This document shows positions 53,477 to 61,208 of a DNA stretch of 64,000 nucleotides, piece after piece (within the stretch, counting starts at the first letter, position 1; each line of letters begins with the position of its first letter). Below the pieces are notes generated by a model. That model ran no database searches. It saw only the letters and a program-made list of their open reading frames with translations, and was not told the DNA's origin. Both the position numbers and the translations under genes were made by a program. This DNA is from Pyxidicoccus parkwaysis (GTDB lineage: Bacteria > Myxococcota > Myxococcia > Myxococcales > Myxococcaceae). Location of the stretch: contig NZ_CP071090.1 of the NCBI RefSeq assembly GCF_017301735.1, positions 4,826,001 to 4,890,000 of the forward strand, given 5' to 3'.

Positions 53477-53860
53477 ATGAACAAGTACGCATCGATTGCT
53501 CTGGTCATCTCGCTCGCCCTCACGGGGTGCAACGCTCCGGATGAGGCCGAGCCGGACACCGCGAGCCCCGAAGTTTCCCAGGACAATGCCACACAGGGAG
53601 AAGGAGCAGATGACCAGGTGAGAGCAATGGCTGGCGTCTGTTTCAATGGCTATCGCGCTGGGCTGTCCTGCAACTCCAACGTGGAGTGCGGCAAGTTCTG
53701 TGCCTCGGGCCCCAAGACCAACCAGTTCTGCAACAGCGCGGCGGATTGCGGCAAGTGGTGCTCCTCGGGTACCCGGGTCAATCTGTCCTGCAACTTCAAT
53801 ACAGACTGCCCGGGGTCTACCTGCGTGAGCACCACCTGCATCCAAGCGACTTGCGGCTGA
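53477..53860 (+). CDS. Small Cys-rich lipoprotein
   Basis: A 127-residue lipoprotein (lipobox LTGC, Cys18) with an acidic linker, then a Cys-rich domain of about 75 residues. Three repeats of roughly 22 residues are visible, each with spacing C-x5-C-x3-C: LSCNSNVECGKFC, QFCNSAADCGKWC, LSCNFNTDCPGSTC. The pattern suggests disulfide knots, as in secreted inhibitors or toxins, but no known family is recognised. It is divergent from the sensor-kinase gene, with a possible operator upstream. Confidence 0.82.
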   Translation: MNKYASIALVISLALTGCNAPDEAEPDTASPEVSQDNATQGEGADDQVRAMAGVCFNGYRAGLSCNSNVECGKFCASGPKTNQFCNSAADCGKWCSSGTRVNLSCNFNTDCPGSTCVSTTCIQATCG

Positions 53861-53924
53861 TTCGCCTGGTCCAGGTCAATCCCTGGCACCTCGTACCTCA
53901 GGCTTCGAGGGGCCAGGGACTCTC

Positions 53925-56018
53925 CTACTGCCCGAGCAGGACAAGGAAGAGCTTCTCGTTGCTGTTGTCGGGGATGCTGTCCTTGTCACCCTGGTTGGTG
54001 GTGGTCAGCCACAGGTTGCCGTCGGGCGTCGGCTCGACGGTGCGCAACCGGCCGTAGGTGCCGACGAAGAACTGCTGCACGTTGGTCAGGCTGGAGCCGC
54101 TGATGACCTCGCGGTAGAGGCGTGAGCCGCGGGCGCAGGCCACGTAGAGGACGTCGCGAACCACCGCGATGCCGGAGCAGGAGCCTTCCGCCGTGGAGTA
54201 GGTCTGCTTCGGGGCGATGTACCCGGCCGTCGCGCAGCCCGAGCCGCCCTGGGACACCGTCCCCTCACAATTGGGCCAGCCGTAGTTCCCGCCCTTCTGG
54301 ATGAGGTTGGTCTCGTCCATCACCGAGTTGCCGAACTCCTGTTCCCAGAGACGGCCCTGGGAATCGAAGGCCAGCCCCTGCGGGTTGCGGTGGCCGTAGC
54401 TCCACACGTAGTTGCCGAAGGGGTTGTCGGACGGGACGCTGCCGTCGGGATTGAGCCGCAACACCTTGCCCGCCAGGTTGTTGATGTCCTGCGCGTAGGC
54501 GCCGTTCTGCGCATCCCCCGTCGACGCATAGAGCTTCCCGTCCGGTCCAAAGCGCAGGCGCCCGCCGTTGTGGAACTTGTTGCGGCCGATGCCCTGGACC
54601 AGCACCTGGAGCGAGGCGGTGTCGAGGGCACCATTCGCGTACCGCAGGCGCACGATGCGGTTGTCGGTGGGGGACGTATGCATCACGTACAGCCAGCGGT
54701 CGCTGGAGAAGGTGGGAGCGACGGCCAGCCCCATCAGCCCGCCCTCGCCGTCGGTGCTCTGCACGTTGGGGACGGTTCCCACCGACGTCTTCTGGCCCGT
54801 CGCCGGGTCCAGGCGAACGATGTTCTGCGCGTCCCTGCGGCCATAGAGCACCGAGCCGTCCGGCAGGTTCACTAGGCCCCACGGAATGTCCGTGTCGGTG
54901 GCGACCTGGGTGACGGAGCAGACGGCATTCGTGCAGGCCTGGCCGGTCGTCACCGTCACGGCCGTGCTCTGGGCGGACGCATTGCCCTGGGCATCACGGG
55001 CGAGCACGGCGTAGGCATAGGCCGTGTTCGGGGACAGTCCGCTGTCGACGAAGGACGTCCCGGGCGGCGAGCCGGACACCGTGCCAATCTTCACGCCGCC
55101 CCGGAACACGTCATACGCAGTCACTCCCTGGTTGTCGGTGGACGCGCTCCAGCTCACCGTCACACTGGTGCCCGAAGCGGTGGCAGTCACTCCGGTGGGG
55201 ACGCTGGGAGGCTGGGTGTCCGGCTGGCACGACGGTGGGGTGATGGAGAGCGTGGCACTGCCCTGAGAGACATTGCCCGCCGCGTCCCGCGCATTCACAT
55301 ACAGGCCCCAGGTCGCTCCGGGGACCACGGTCAGCACGGTGGACACCGTGGCGCCGGAGACGGACTTCAGGAGCTGGCCATCGTGGTAGACGTCATAGAA
55401 GGCGACGCCCTCGTTGTCCGTGGACGGGGACCACGAGAGCGTGGCCGAGTTGCACGTCACGTTGGACAGGGCGAGCCCCGTGGGCACGGTGGGAGGCTGG
55501 GTGTCGGGCGGCAGCGACCACTGCTGGTTCGTCTGGCCGTTGCAATTCCAGACAATCACCGGCGAGCTGTTGGCGGTGGCCTGACCGGACACGTCGAGAC
55601 ACAGCGAGGACGCCGTGTGGACCACCGTGCCGTTGGCATTGCGGACCCACCGCTGGTTCGCCGCCCCGGTACAGGCTCCGATGACCGCCCTTCCCCCGGC
55701 GCTGGCGGTCGCGGGCTGGACGCACCAGGCGCCGTCGAACACGCGCAGCTCGCCCTCGGGCGTGAACAGGAACCGCTGGTTCTCCTCGCCGTGGCAGTCA
55801 TAGATGTTGAGCCCCTGCCCCGGTGTCTGGCTGTTCTGGGCCACGTCGAGGCAGCGGCCGGACTGCACGCCGATGAGCCGGGTGCCTGCGGTCACCGCGG
55901 CGGTCTGCGCCGAGAGCTCGGGGTCATTCTCCGACTTCACTCCACACGCAGCGACAGTGGCGAGGAACAAGACCGGTGCGGTGCGGCGAACGGCGGCAAG
56001 CAGGTGATGCACGTGCAT
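53925..56018 (-). CDS. Secreted lectin/FN3/PQQ-type sugar dehydrogenase
   Basis: A 697-residue lipoprotein-like protein (VAAC). Domain order: ricin-B-type lectin (about 40-165, with NQRFLF, NQRWV and NQQWSL, three QxW-type repeats), two FN3 domains (about 175-265 and 270-360), and a glucose/sorbosone dehydrogenase beta-propeller (about 370-690). The propeller has the marks DGEGGLMGLAVAPTF, HNGGRLRFGPDGKLYASTGD and SYGHRNPQGLAFD. It probably oxidises sugars or sugar polymers while bound to carbohydrate. GGAGCGTCTCA precedes the ATG. Divergent from the next gene. Confidence 0.92.
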   Translation of the reverse strand: MHVHHLLAAVRRTAPVLFLATVAACGVKSENDPELSAQTAAVTAGTRLIGVQSGRCLDVAQNSQTPGQGLNIYDCHGEENQRFLFTPEGELRVFDGAWCVQPATASAGGRAVIGACTGAANQRWVRNANGTVVHTASSLCLDVSGQATANSSPVIVWNCNGQTNQQWSLPPDTQPPTVPTGLALSNVTCNSATLSWSPSTDNEGVAFYDVYHDGQLLKSVSGATVSTVLTVVPGATWGLYVNARDAAGNVSQGSATLSITPPSCQPDTQPPSVPTGVTATASGTSVTVSWSASTDNQGVTAYDVFRGGVKIGTVSGSPPGTSFVDSGLSPNTAYAYAVLARDAQGNASAQSTAVTVTTGQACTNAVCSVTQVATDTDIPWGLVNLPDGSVLYGRRDAQNIVRLDPATGQKTSVGTVPNVQSTDGEGGLMGLAVAPTFSSDRWLYVMHTSPTDNRIVRLRYANGALDTASLQVLVQGIGRNKFHNGGRLRFGPDGKLYASTGDAQNGAYAQDINNLAGKVLRLNPDGSVPSDNPFGNYVWSYGHRNPQGLAFDSQGRLWEQEFGNSVMDETNLIQKGGNYGWPNCEGTVSQGGSGCATAGYIAPKQTYSTAEGSCSGIAVVRDVLYVACARGSRLYREVISGSSLTNVQQFFVGTYGRLRTVEPTPDGNLWLTTTNQGDKDSIPDNSNEKLFLVLLGQ

Positions 56019-56150
56019 TGAGACGCTCCTTTGCTTGCCACTTCCTTCCCGGTATTCGGTGTGGGCCTCAAGCAAACTCTGCAGGTCCACGTTGACACAG
56101 TTGCACCTATGTTGCGTTATTGACTTCCCCTCCGGAAGAGCCCCCACCCC

Positions 56151-58693
56151 ATGCACTCTCCTCCTCCACGGCGAACCGGCCGCTCCTTCCTCGCCTCGTG
56201 CCCCGGCCTCATCGGCGCACTCACCTGTATCCTGCTCAGCGGCTGCACGGCCCCCTCCGGCACTCCCGAGCCCACCGAAGCGACTGGCACCACCACCGTG
56301 CGCCAATCGCTCGCGTGCAGCGGAGGAGGAAACATCGACCAGCACGCCGCGCAGTGCGACGGCACGGGAAAACTCCTGTCCTGGGCGCCCCCCACGAACC
56401 CCGGCTCCTCCGCCGCGTATGACTACGTGCTGGAGCTGAACCAGGGCTACCTGCTCGCGCTGCCAGACCTGTCCAACCTCACGAACCCGTCGGTGCCCAA
56501 GCCCGCGTACTACGCGCACTCGTACCTGTGCAGCGGCACCGCGCCCGGGTGTTCTCCCGCCGGCGAACCAGTGGGCTGGCCCCACAACCCCGCCGGGCTG
56601 AATGCGATGCTCCTCGAGTCCGGCCTCGCGTACTCGCCCTACAAGAACGACCCGCGTCTGCGGAACGTCGCACTGGCGCTGCTGGACTGGCACCTGGCGC
56701 ACGGCATGACGGCCGTGGGGGACCACTGGTCGCAGGTGCCCTAATCGTCGACAACTACGCGTCCAACGTCGTGGAGCCCCTCAAGCTCTTCCAGGAGCTC
56801 ATCCGCCTGGGCCAGGCCGGCGCCCTGGACGGCGCCCCCGGCTATTCCTCCACGCGGCTGTCCCAGTGGCAGAGCACCCGGGACACGGTCCTCGCATGGC
56901 TGCTCGGCCCCAACGGCCCCATCGCGACGCAGAACTGGACGCAGTACTTCGAGGACGTGGGCTCGGACGCCACCAACAACCTGAACCAGCTCGTCCCCGG
57001 GGAGACGGCCAAGTTCCTCATGGACAACCCCGCCCTGGACCCGAGCTGGCAGGCGCATGTGCAGAACATCATCGCCTTCATCGAGACGAACTTCGGGGAC
57101 ACGCTCGAGTACGGCGCGCGGCCCATCAAGGAGCAGTACGCCTTCCACTACAAGATGGGCAGCCACACCGCGCGCTACGCCGCCGTCAATGCGCGCTACG
57201 CGGAGCTCACCGGGGATGCGGCGGCGAAGGACAAGGCCTTCCGCGCGTTCAACTGGGCCACGTACATGGTGCGCAACAGCGGGCTGACCATCGACGGGCC
57301 ATACCCCAACAACGTCTGGTTCACGGATGGCTGGGGTGACTTCATCCGTCACTTCGTCATCGGCATGGGCGCACAGCCGGACTGGGCGCCCGCCGGACAG
57401 AACCACCTGCTGCGCTCCACCTCCGTGGTGAAGAGCATCACCTATGGGCCCGGCAACGAGGTCCGCTACACCACCTACGACGCCAGCGCGACGGAGGTGC
57501 TCCGCCTCGCCTTCGTTCCCTCGAGCGTGACGGCGGGCGGCACCGCCCTCGCCCAGCGCACGGACCTGGCCGCGGACGGGTGGACCTTCGACACCGGCAA
57601 CAACGCGCTCCGCATCCGCCACTCGACCAGCGGGGTCATCGTCATCTCCGGGGCGCCTCCCACGGCCCCTTCCGTCGCCATCACCACGCCCACGTCCGGA
57701 CAGAATTTCACCGCGCCCGCGACGCCCAGCCTGGGCGCCACGGCCACGGCCAGTACGGGCCGCACGCTCGCCAGCGTGACGTTCCGCGCGGGCGCCACCG
57801 TGCTCTGCACCGTGAGCGCGCCCACCACGACGTCCGTGAGCTGTGGCGTCAGCTCGCTCCAGGACGGCGCGCACAGCGTGACGGCGAAGGCCACCGACGA
57901 CACGCTCCAGACCACGACCTCCGCCGCTGTGCCCCTGACGCTGTCCAACCCGCCCACGGTGAGCCTCACTTCGCCCGCCGCCAATGCCACGTACACGGCG
58001 CCCGCCTCCGTGCCGCTCGCGGCGACTGCCAGCGCGGGCCATGGCCGCGGCATCGCGCGGGTGGACTTCTACGCGGACGGCACGTCGCTCCTCTGCTCCA
58101 GCACCACCAGCCCGTACGGCTGCACCTGGAGCAATCCCTCCCAGGGAAGCCACACGGTGCGCGCCGTGGCCGTGGACACTGGCAACCCCGCTGCCAGCAC
58201 GAGCTCCGCCACTGTCTCCATCACCGTGAGCAGCGCCGCGCCCACGGCCCTCGTCGGGAACACCACCGTGCTGACGACGTCCGACTTCGAGCACGCGGGC
58301 GTCGCGGCCGCGTTCAACTACGTGGCGAGCGCCACTGGCAACGTCACGCGACTGTACATCTACGTGGATGGACAGACGGCAGCCACCTCGCTGCAGCTCG
58401 GGCTGTATGCGAACGGGAGCGGGACGCCCGGCGCGCTGCTGCGCAGTTGTACCGTCGCGCCGGTTGCGCCCGGTGCATGGAACGTCTGCACCATCACGTC
58501 ACAGGCGGTGTCGTCGGGCACGACGTACTGGCTGGCCGTGCTCAGCCCCACCGGTGGGGGCGACATCTACTGGCGGCAGACGAGTGGCACCGGTTCCTAC
58601 AAGGTTCAGCCGGGCCTCGCGACGCTGCCCTCCACCTGGTCCGGCACCGGCGGATATCCGGGCAGCAACATGTCCGCCTACGCCGGCAACTGA
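56151..58693 (+). pseudogene. Secreted lipoprotein with Ig-like domains, frameshifted
   Basis: The first frame (197 residues) has lipobox LLSGC and ends at a stop after GDHWSQVP at 56742-56744. The protein clearly continues in another frame as LIVDNYASNVVEPLKLFQEL and runs to 58693. Restoring one base in the CCC run before the stop (56739-56741, one missing C) rejoins them. The joined product is about 847 residues: a catalytic-looking helical region (about 60-500, unknown family, possibly a polysaccharide-active enzyme), two bacterial Ig-like domains (about 505-690), and a C-terminal beta domain. It could be a real mutation or a sequencing error. Confidence 0.8.
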
Positions 58694-58760
58694 GCCTGGC
58701 CCGGTTCGGTCGGAGGAGAGCTCCGTGCCCGAAACACCGGGCCGGGCCCTTTCAGGTCCA

Positions 58761-58817
58761 TGCCCCTGCCACGCACCTGATGGGAGCGCGGCAGGGGCAG
58801 GCACATGCCCCATCAGG
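58761..58817. terminator. Interlocked inverted repeats (pseudoknot-like)
   Basis: Arm A TGCCCCTGCC (58761) pairs with GGCAGGGGCA (58790). Arm B CCTGATGGG (58776) lies in the loop of A and pairs with CCCATCAGG (58809), outside A. The two stems cannot form as simple nested hairpins; they either alternate or form a pseudoknot. It lies between convergent genes. The gap 58694-58915 holds no recognised gene. Confidence 0.5.
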
Positions 58818-58915
58818 GATGCGCGGCCCTTCACCGGCCGGGAGCATCATCTGGGCGGCCCTTCTGGCCCCTCCCTCCCTCAACAGGACTTGCCATCCCT
58901 CCTATGCGTTGACGC

Positions 58916-59161
58916 TCACAGCGGGGGAACATTGCAGGATTGGAGGCACGCCTCGTAAATGATGGCGCAATTCTCCTCGTCCAGGCCGGAGTCGTACGTG
59001 CACCAATTCTGCTGCATGAGGCACTCAAACTGGCAGCTGTCGACGTCGACCCGGGCAGGCGGCCTCACCACGCTCCCGGTGATGTCGGCCTGGGCCGCCG
59101 GCATGCCAACGCCCAACGCAAACAGGAACAGAATCCGGTTCAGACTCAGCTTCAGCTTCAT
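58916..59161 (-). CDS. Small secreted Cys-containing protein
   Basis: An 81-residue protein with a signal peptide (cleavage near PAAQA-DITG) and a mature part of about 56 residues with six Cys (CQFECLMQQNWC, then ENCAIIYEACLQSC). The spacing fits two helical Cys-hairpin segments. GGAG precedes the ATG at moderate spacing. No family recognised; export and disulfides are the only supported statements. Confidence 0.7.
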   Translation of the reverse strand: MKLKLSLNRILFLFALGVGMPAAQADITGSVVRPPARVDVDSCQFECLMQQNWCTYDSGLDEENCAIIYEACLQSCNVPPL

Positions 59162-59401
59162 CGCACCGTCTCCATAGGTAAGGGGGGCGGATGGGACTCA
59201 TGGCAGACATGCCGCCCCATGGCTGCCTTTTCAGCACGACTGCGTGGCCCGCGCGGTGCTAAGAATAGCGTTTTCTTCAGACAGAATAGAAGAAAATGAC
59301 CGGGACACCTGGATCGATTGAGGCACCGCAGGCCGAGGTGGCCCGGATGAAGCGGCACAAATCAGCTCAACCGAGTTCCGCTGTGCCAGCGTGCCGGGAA
59401 C
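59162..59401. other. Gap between two small secreted protein genes
   Basis: 240 bases without a recognised gene. It holds the AT-rich inverted repeat at 59271-59296, probably in the upstream region of the minus-strand gene starting at 59161. Confidence 0.4.
59271..59296. promoter_or_regulatory. AT-rich inverted repeat upstream of the small secreted gene
   Basis: TTTTCTTC / GAAGAAAA with a 10-base spacer, about 110 bases upstream of the start at 59161 (minus). Unusually AT-rich here; a regulator site or upstream element is possible. Confidence 0.35.
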
Positions 59402-59626
59402 TCAACAGCCGTTGTTGCACGTGCGGGTACAAGCGACAAACTTCGTGCCGCAGGACGAGATGCAGGCCGAATCACCGCCACAGCCATCAAAGCATGCATC
59501 GTAATTGGTGTCACACGCCGAGCAGCACACCGCGGCGACCGTTTCCTCGCTGTCCACCGTCGCGGTTCCGACAGCCACAGCGGCGCCGATCATCAAACCA
59601 ATGAGTCCCATCTTCAGGGTATTCAT
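59402..59626 (-). CDS. Small secreted Cys-rich protein
   Basis: A 74-residue protein: signal peptide (MNTLKMGLIGLMIGAAVAVG), then a mature part with ten Cys in about 42 residues (CCSACDTNYDACFDGCGGDS, CISSCGTKFVACTRTCNNGC). The regular CxxxC and CxxxxC spacing suggests helical hairpins held by disulfides. AGGAGCC lies 6 bases before the ATG. It resembles the protein at 58916 in size and layout but is not obviously a copy. Confidence 0.75.
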   Translation of the reverse strand: MNTLKMGLIGLMIGAAVAVGTATVDSEETVAAVCCSACDTNYDACFDGCGGDSACISSCGTKFVACTRTCNNGC

Positions 59627-59693
59627 TTTGTTGGCTCCTGTTGCGTGGATTGCACTTCATGGGATTCCCAGACTCAGGAACGTCCCGCATATC

Positions 59694-59705
59694 ATTCTAT
59701 AGAAT
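59694..59705. promoter_or_regulatory. 12-bp perfect palindrome upstream of the Cys-rich gene
   Basis: ATTCTATAGAAT is self-complementary and lies 68 bases upstream of the minus-strand start at 59626. It includes a TATAGA on the minus strand that could serve as a -10 element; a -35 at good spacing is not clear. Confidence 0.4.
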
Positions 59706-59750
59706 CGAGCACTGAATGTAAGAGGCAAGACGGCTCAATGACTCACGCCA

Positions 59751-59929
59751 ATGGATTCGAAAAACTCCAGAGACGCCATCTCTAAATGCACGGTGTGTGG
59801 GCTCATTGAAGCACTGCCGGTATGGGCGCTGGTGCTGCGAGGCTGTGCCGCCCAGCCGCAGCTCATCGTATCCGACTCGGTGGCGCCGACGCTGAACGTG
59901 GGAGCTCGGCTCGTGGTGGACAAGCGGTG
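59751..59929 (+). pseudogene. Decayed fragment of signal peptidase I gene
   Basis: Encodes a stretch matching lepB residues about 24-74: PVWALVLRGCAAQPQLIVSD then SVAPTLNVGARLVVDK. The catalytic Ser is kept but the following Met is Val, the membrane helix is spoiled (GCAA), and the Lys-containing catalytic domain is missing. The DNA is also alike over about 120 bases (for example TGGGCGCTGGTGCTGCGAG and GGCTCGTGGTGGACAAGC). It is in frame with the esterase gene below, but with no lepB-derived function left. Confidence 0.85.
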
Positions 59930-60047
59930 GGCTACGCCTTGGCAGCTCGCGCCGCTCGCGCCCGTGGAGGTGTTCTACAACCTCAGAGACAACCACTGGA
60001 TTCACTCGACCCTCGCAGCGGGTGCCCCCATCCAGTATGGAGCGTGC

Positions 60048-61034
60048 ATGACTCGCCCGACCTCATCTCCCGACTTCGATCCGCAACTGGCGCCCCTTCT
60101 CGCTCCGCTGGAGGGGTATGTCCCCTTGAAGATGACGCTGGAGCAGCTCGAACACTTCCGCAGGCTGAGCCATGTGACGCGGGAAGACCTGATTGGGGAC
60201 GCGCAGGTCAGCTGCGTCGACTACAGCATCCCCGGGTATCAGGGGGCTGACATCCTCGTCTCCGTCATTGCCCGGAAGGACCACTCGACTCCGGGGCCCG
60301 CCGTCTATCACATCCATGGTGGCGGCATGGTGATGGGTACCCGCTTCGCCGGGGCGAAGCCGCTGGTGGACTGGGCGCTCCGCCATGATGCAGTCTGTGT
60401 GACTGTCGAGTACCGCCTGGCGCCCGAGCATCCCGCGCCGACCCTGGTGGAGGACTGCTACGCCGGGCTGACGTGGATGGCGGCGCACGCGGACATGCTG
60501 CGGTTCGATCCAAACCAGCTCGTCATCTTCGGCGGGAGCGGCGGTGGCGGGCTCGCGGCGGGAACCACGCTTCTGGCTCGGGACCGGCAGGGTCCTCGGC
60601 TGATGGGCCAGCTCCTGCAATGCCCGATGCTGGATGACCGGAACGAGACAGCCTCCGCGCATCGGTATGAGGGCGTCGGCGTCTGGGACCGGACCAGCAA
60701 TCTGACCGCCTGGAGTGCCGTGCTGGGAGACCGCCGCGGCGGACCCGAGGTGTCTCCCTATTCCGCGCCCGCGCGTGCCTCGGACTTGAGCCGTCTGCCT
60801 CCCACCTTCATCGACGTTGGGGGCGCGGAGACGTTTCGAGATGAAGCCGTCGCCTATGGGCGCGGAATCCTCGCGGCGGGCGGAGAGTGCGAGCTGCACG
60901 TCTGGGGCGGAGCCTTCCATGGCTTCTATGACATCGCCCCGCAGTCGGAGCTGGCACGGGCGTGCATCGCGGCGCGGGATTCCTGGCTCGCACGGATGTT
61001 CGCCCGTGGAGCCATGAGCCCACGCGCCCCATGA
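60048..61034 (+). CDS. HSL-type alpha/beta hydrolase (esterase/lipase)
   Basis: A 328-residue hormone-sensitive-lipase family hydrolase. The oxyanion motif is HIHGGGMVMG, the nucleophile elbow is GGSGGGG (Ser about 165), the catalytic Asp region is VGGAETFRDEAV, and the catalytic His is in AFHGFYD. ATG 60048 follows GGAG at 6 bases and starts the conserved N-terminus; the frame is open 99 codons further upstream into the signal-peptidase fragment, which could give an N-terminal fusion. Likely cleaves short-chain esters in the cytoplasm. Confidence 0.88.
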   Translation: MTRPTSSPDFDPQLAPLLAPLEGYVPLKMTLEQLEHFRRLSHVTREDLIGDAQVSCVDYSIPGYQGADILVSVIARKDHSTPGPAVYHIHGGGMVMGTRFAGAKPLVDWALRHDAVCVTVEYRLAPEHPAPTLVEDCYAGLTWMAAHADMLRFDPNQLVIFGGSGGGGLAAGTTLLARDRQGPRLMGQLLQCPMLDDRNETASAHRYEGVGVWDRTSNLTAWSAVLGDRRGGPEVSPYSAPARASDLSRLPPTFIDVGGAETFRDEAVAYGRGILAAGGECELHVWGGAFHGFYDIAPQSELARACIAARDSWLARMFARGAMSPRAP

Positions 61035-61208
61035 CACCGGTGCCTCGGCGCCAGGTGGGCGCGCGCCGGAGGTCTACGGCGCGGGTCCGAGTCCAGCCGC
61101 CATCAGCCGGCAGGAGCCCCGCCCCGCGAGTCGGGTGGCGCGCAGCCAGGCGCGCCCTACCCTCCACGCGCGCCGGAGCGTGCCCGCCGGCTCGACGCGG
61201 AGAACGCT

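Noticed and set aside
56092-56120. TTGACA before the frameshifted lipoprotein gene as a promoter
   Set aside because: The sequence 17-18 bases downstream (CGTTAT/GTTATT) matches a -10 element only weakly.
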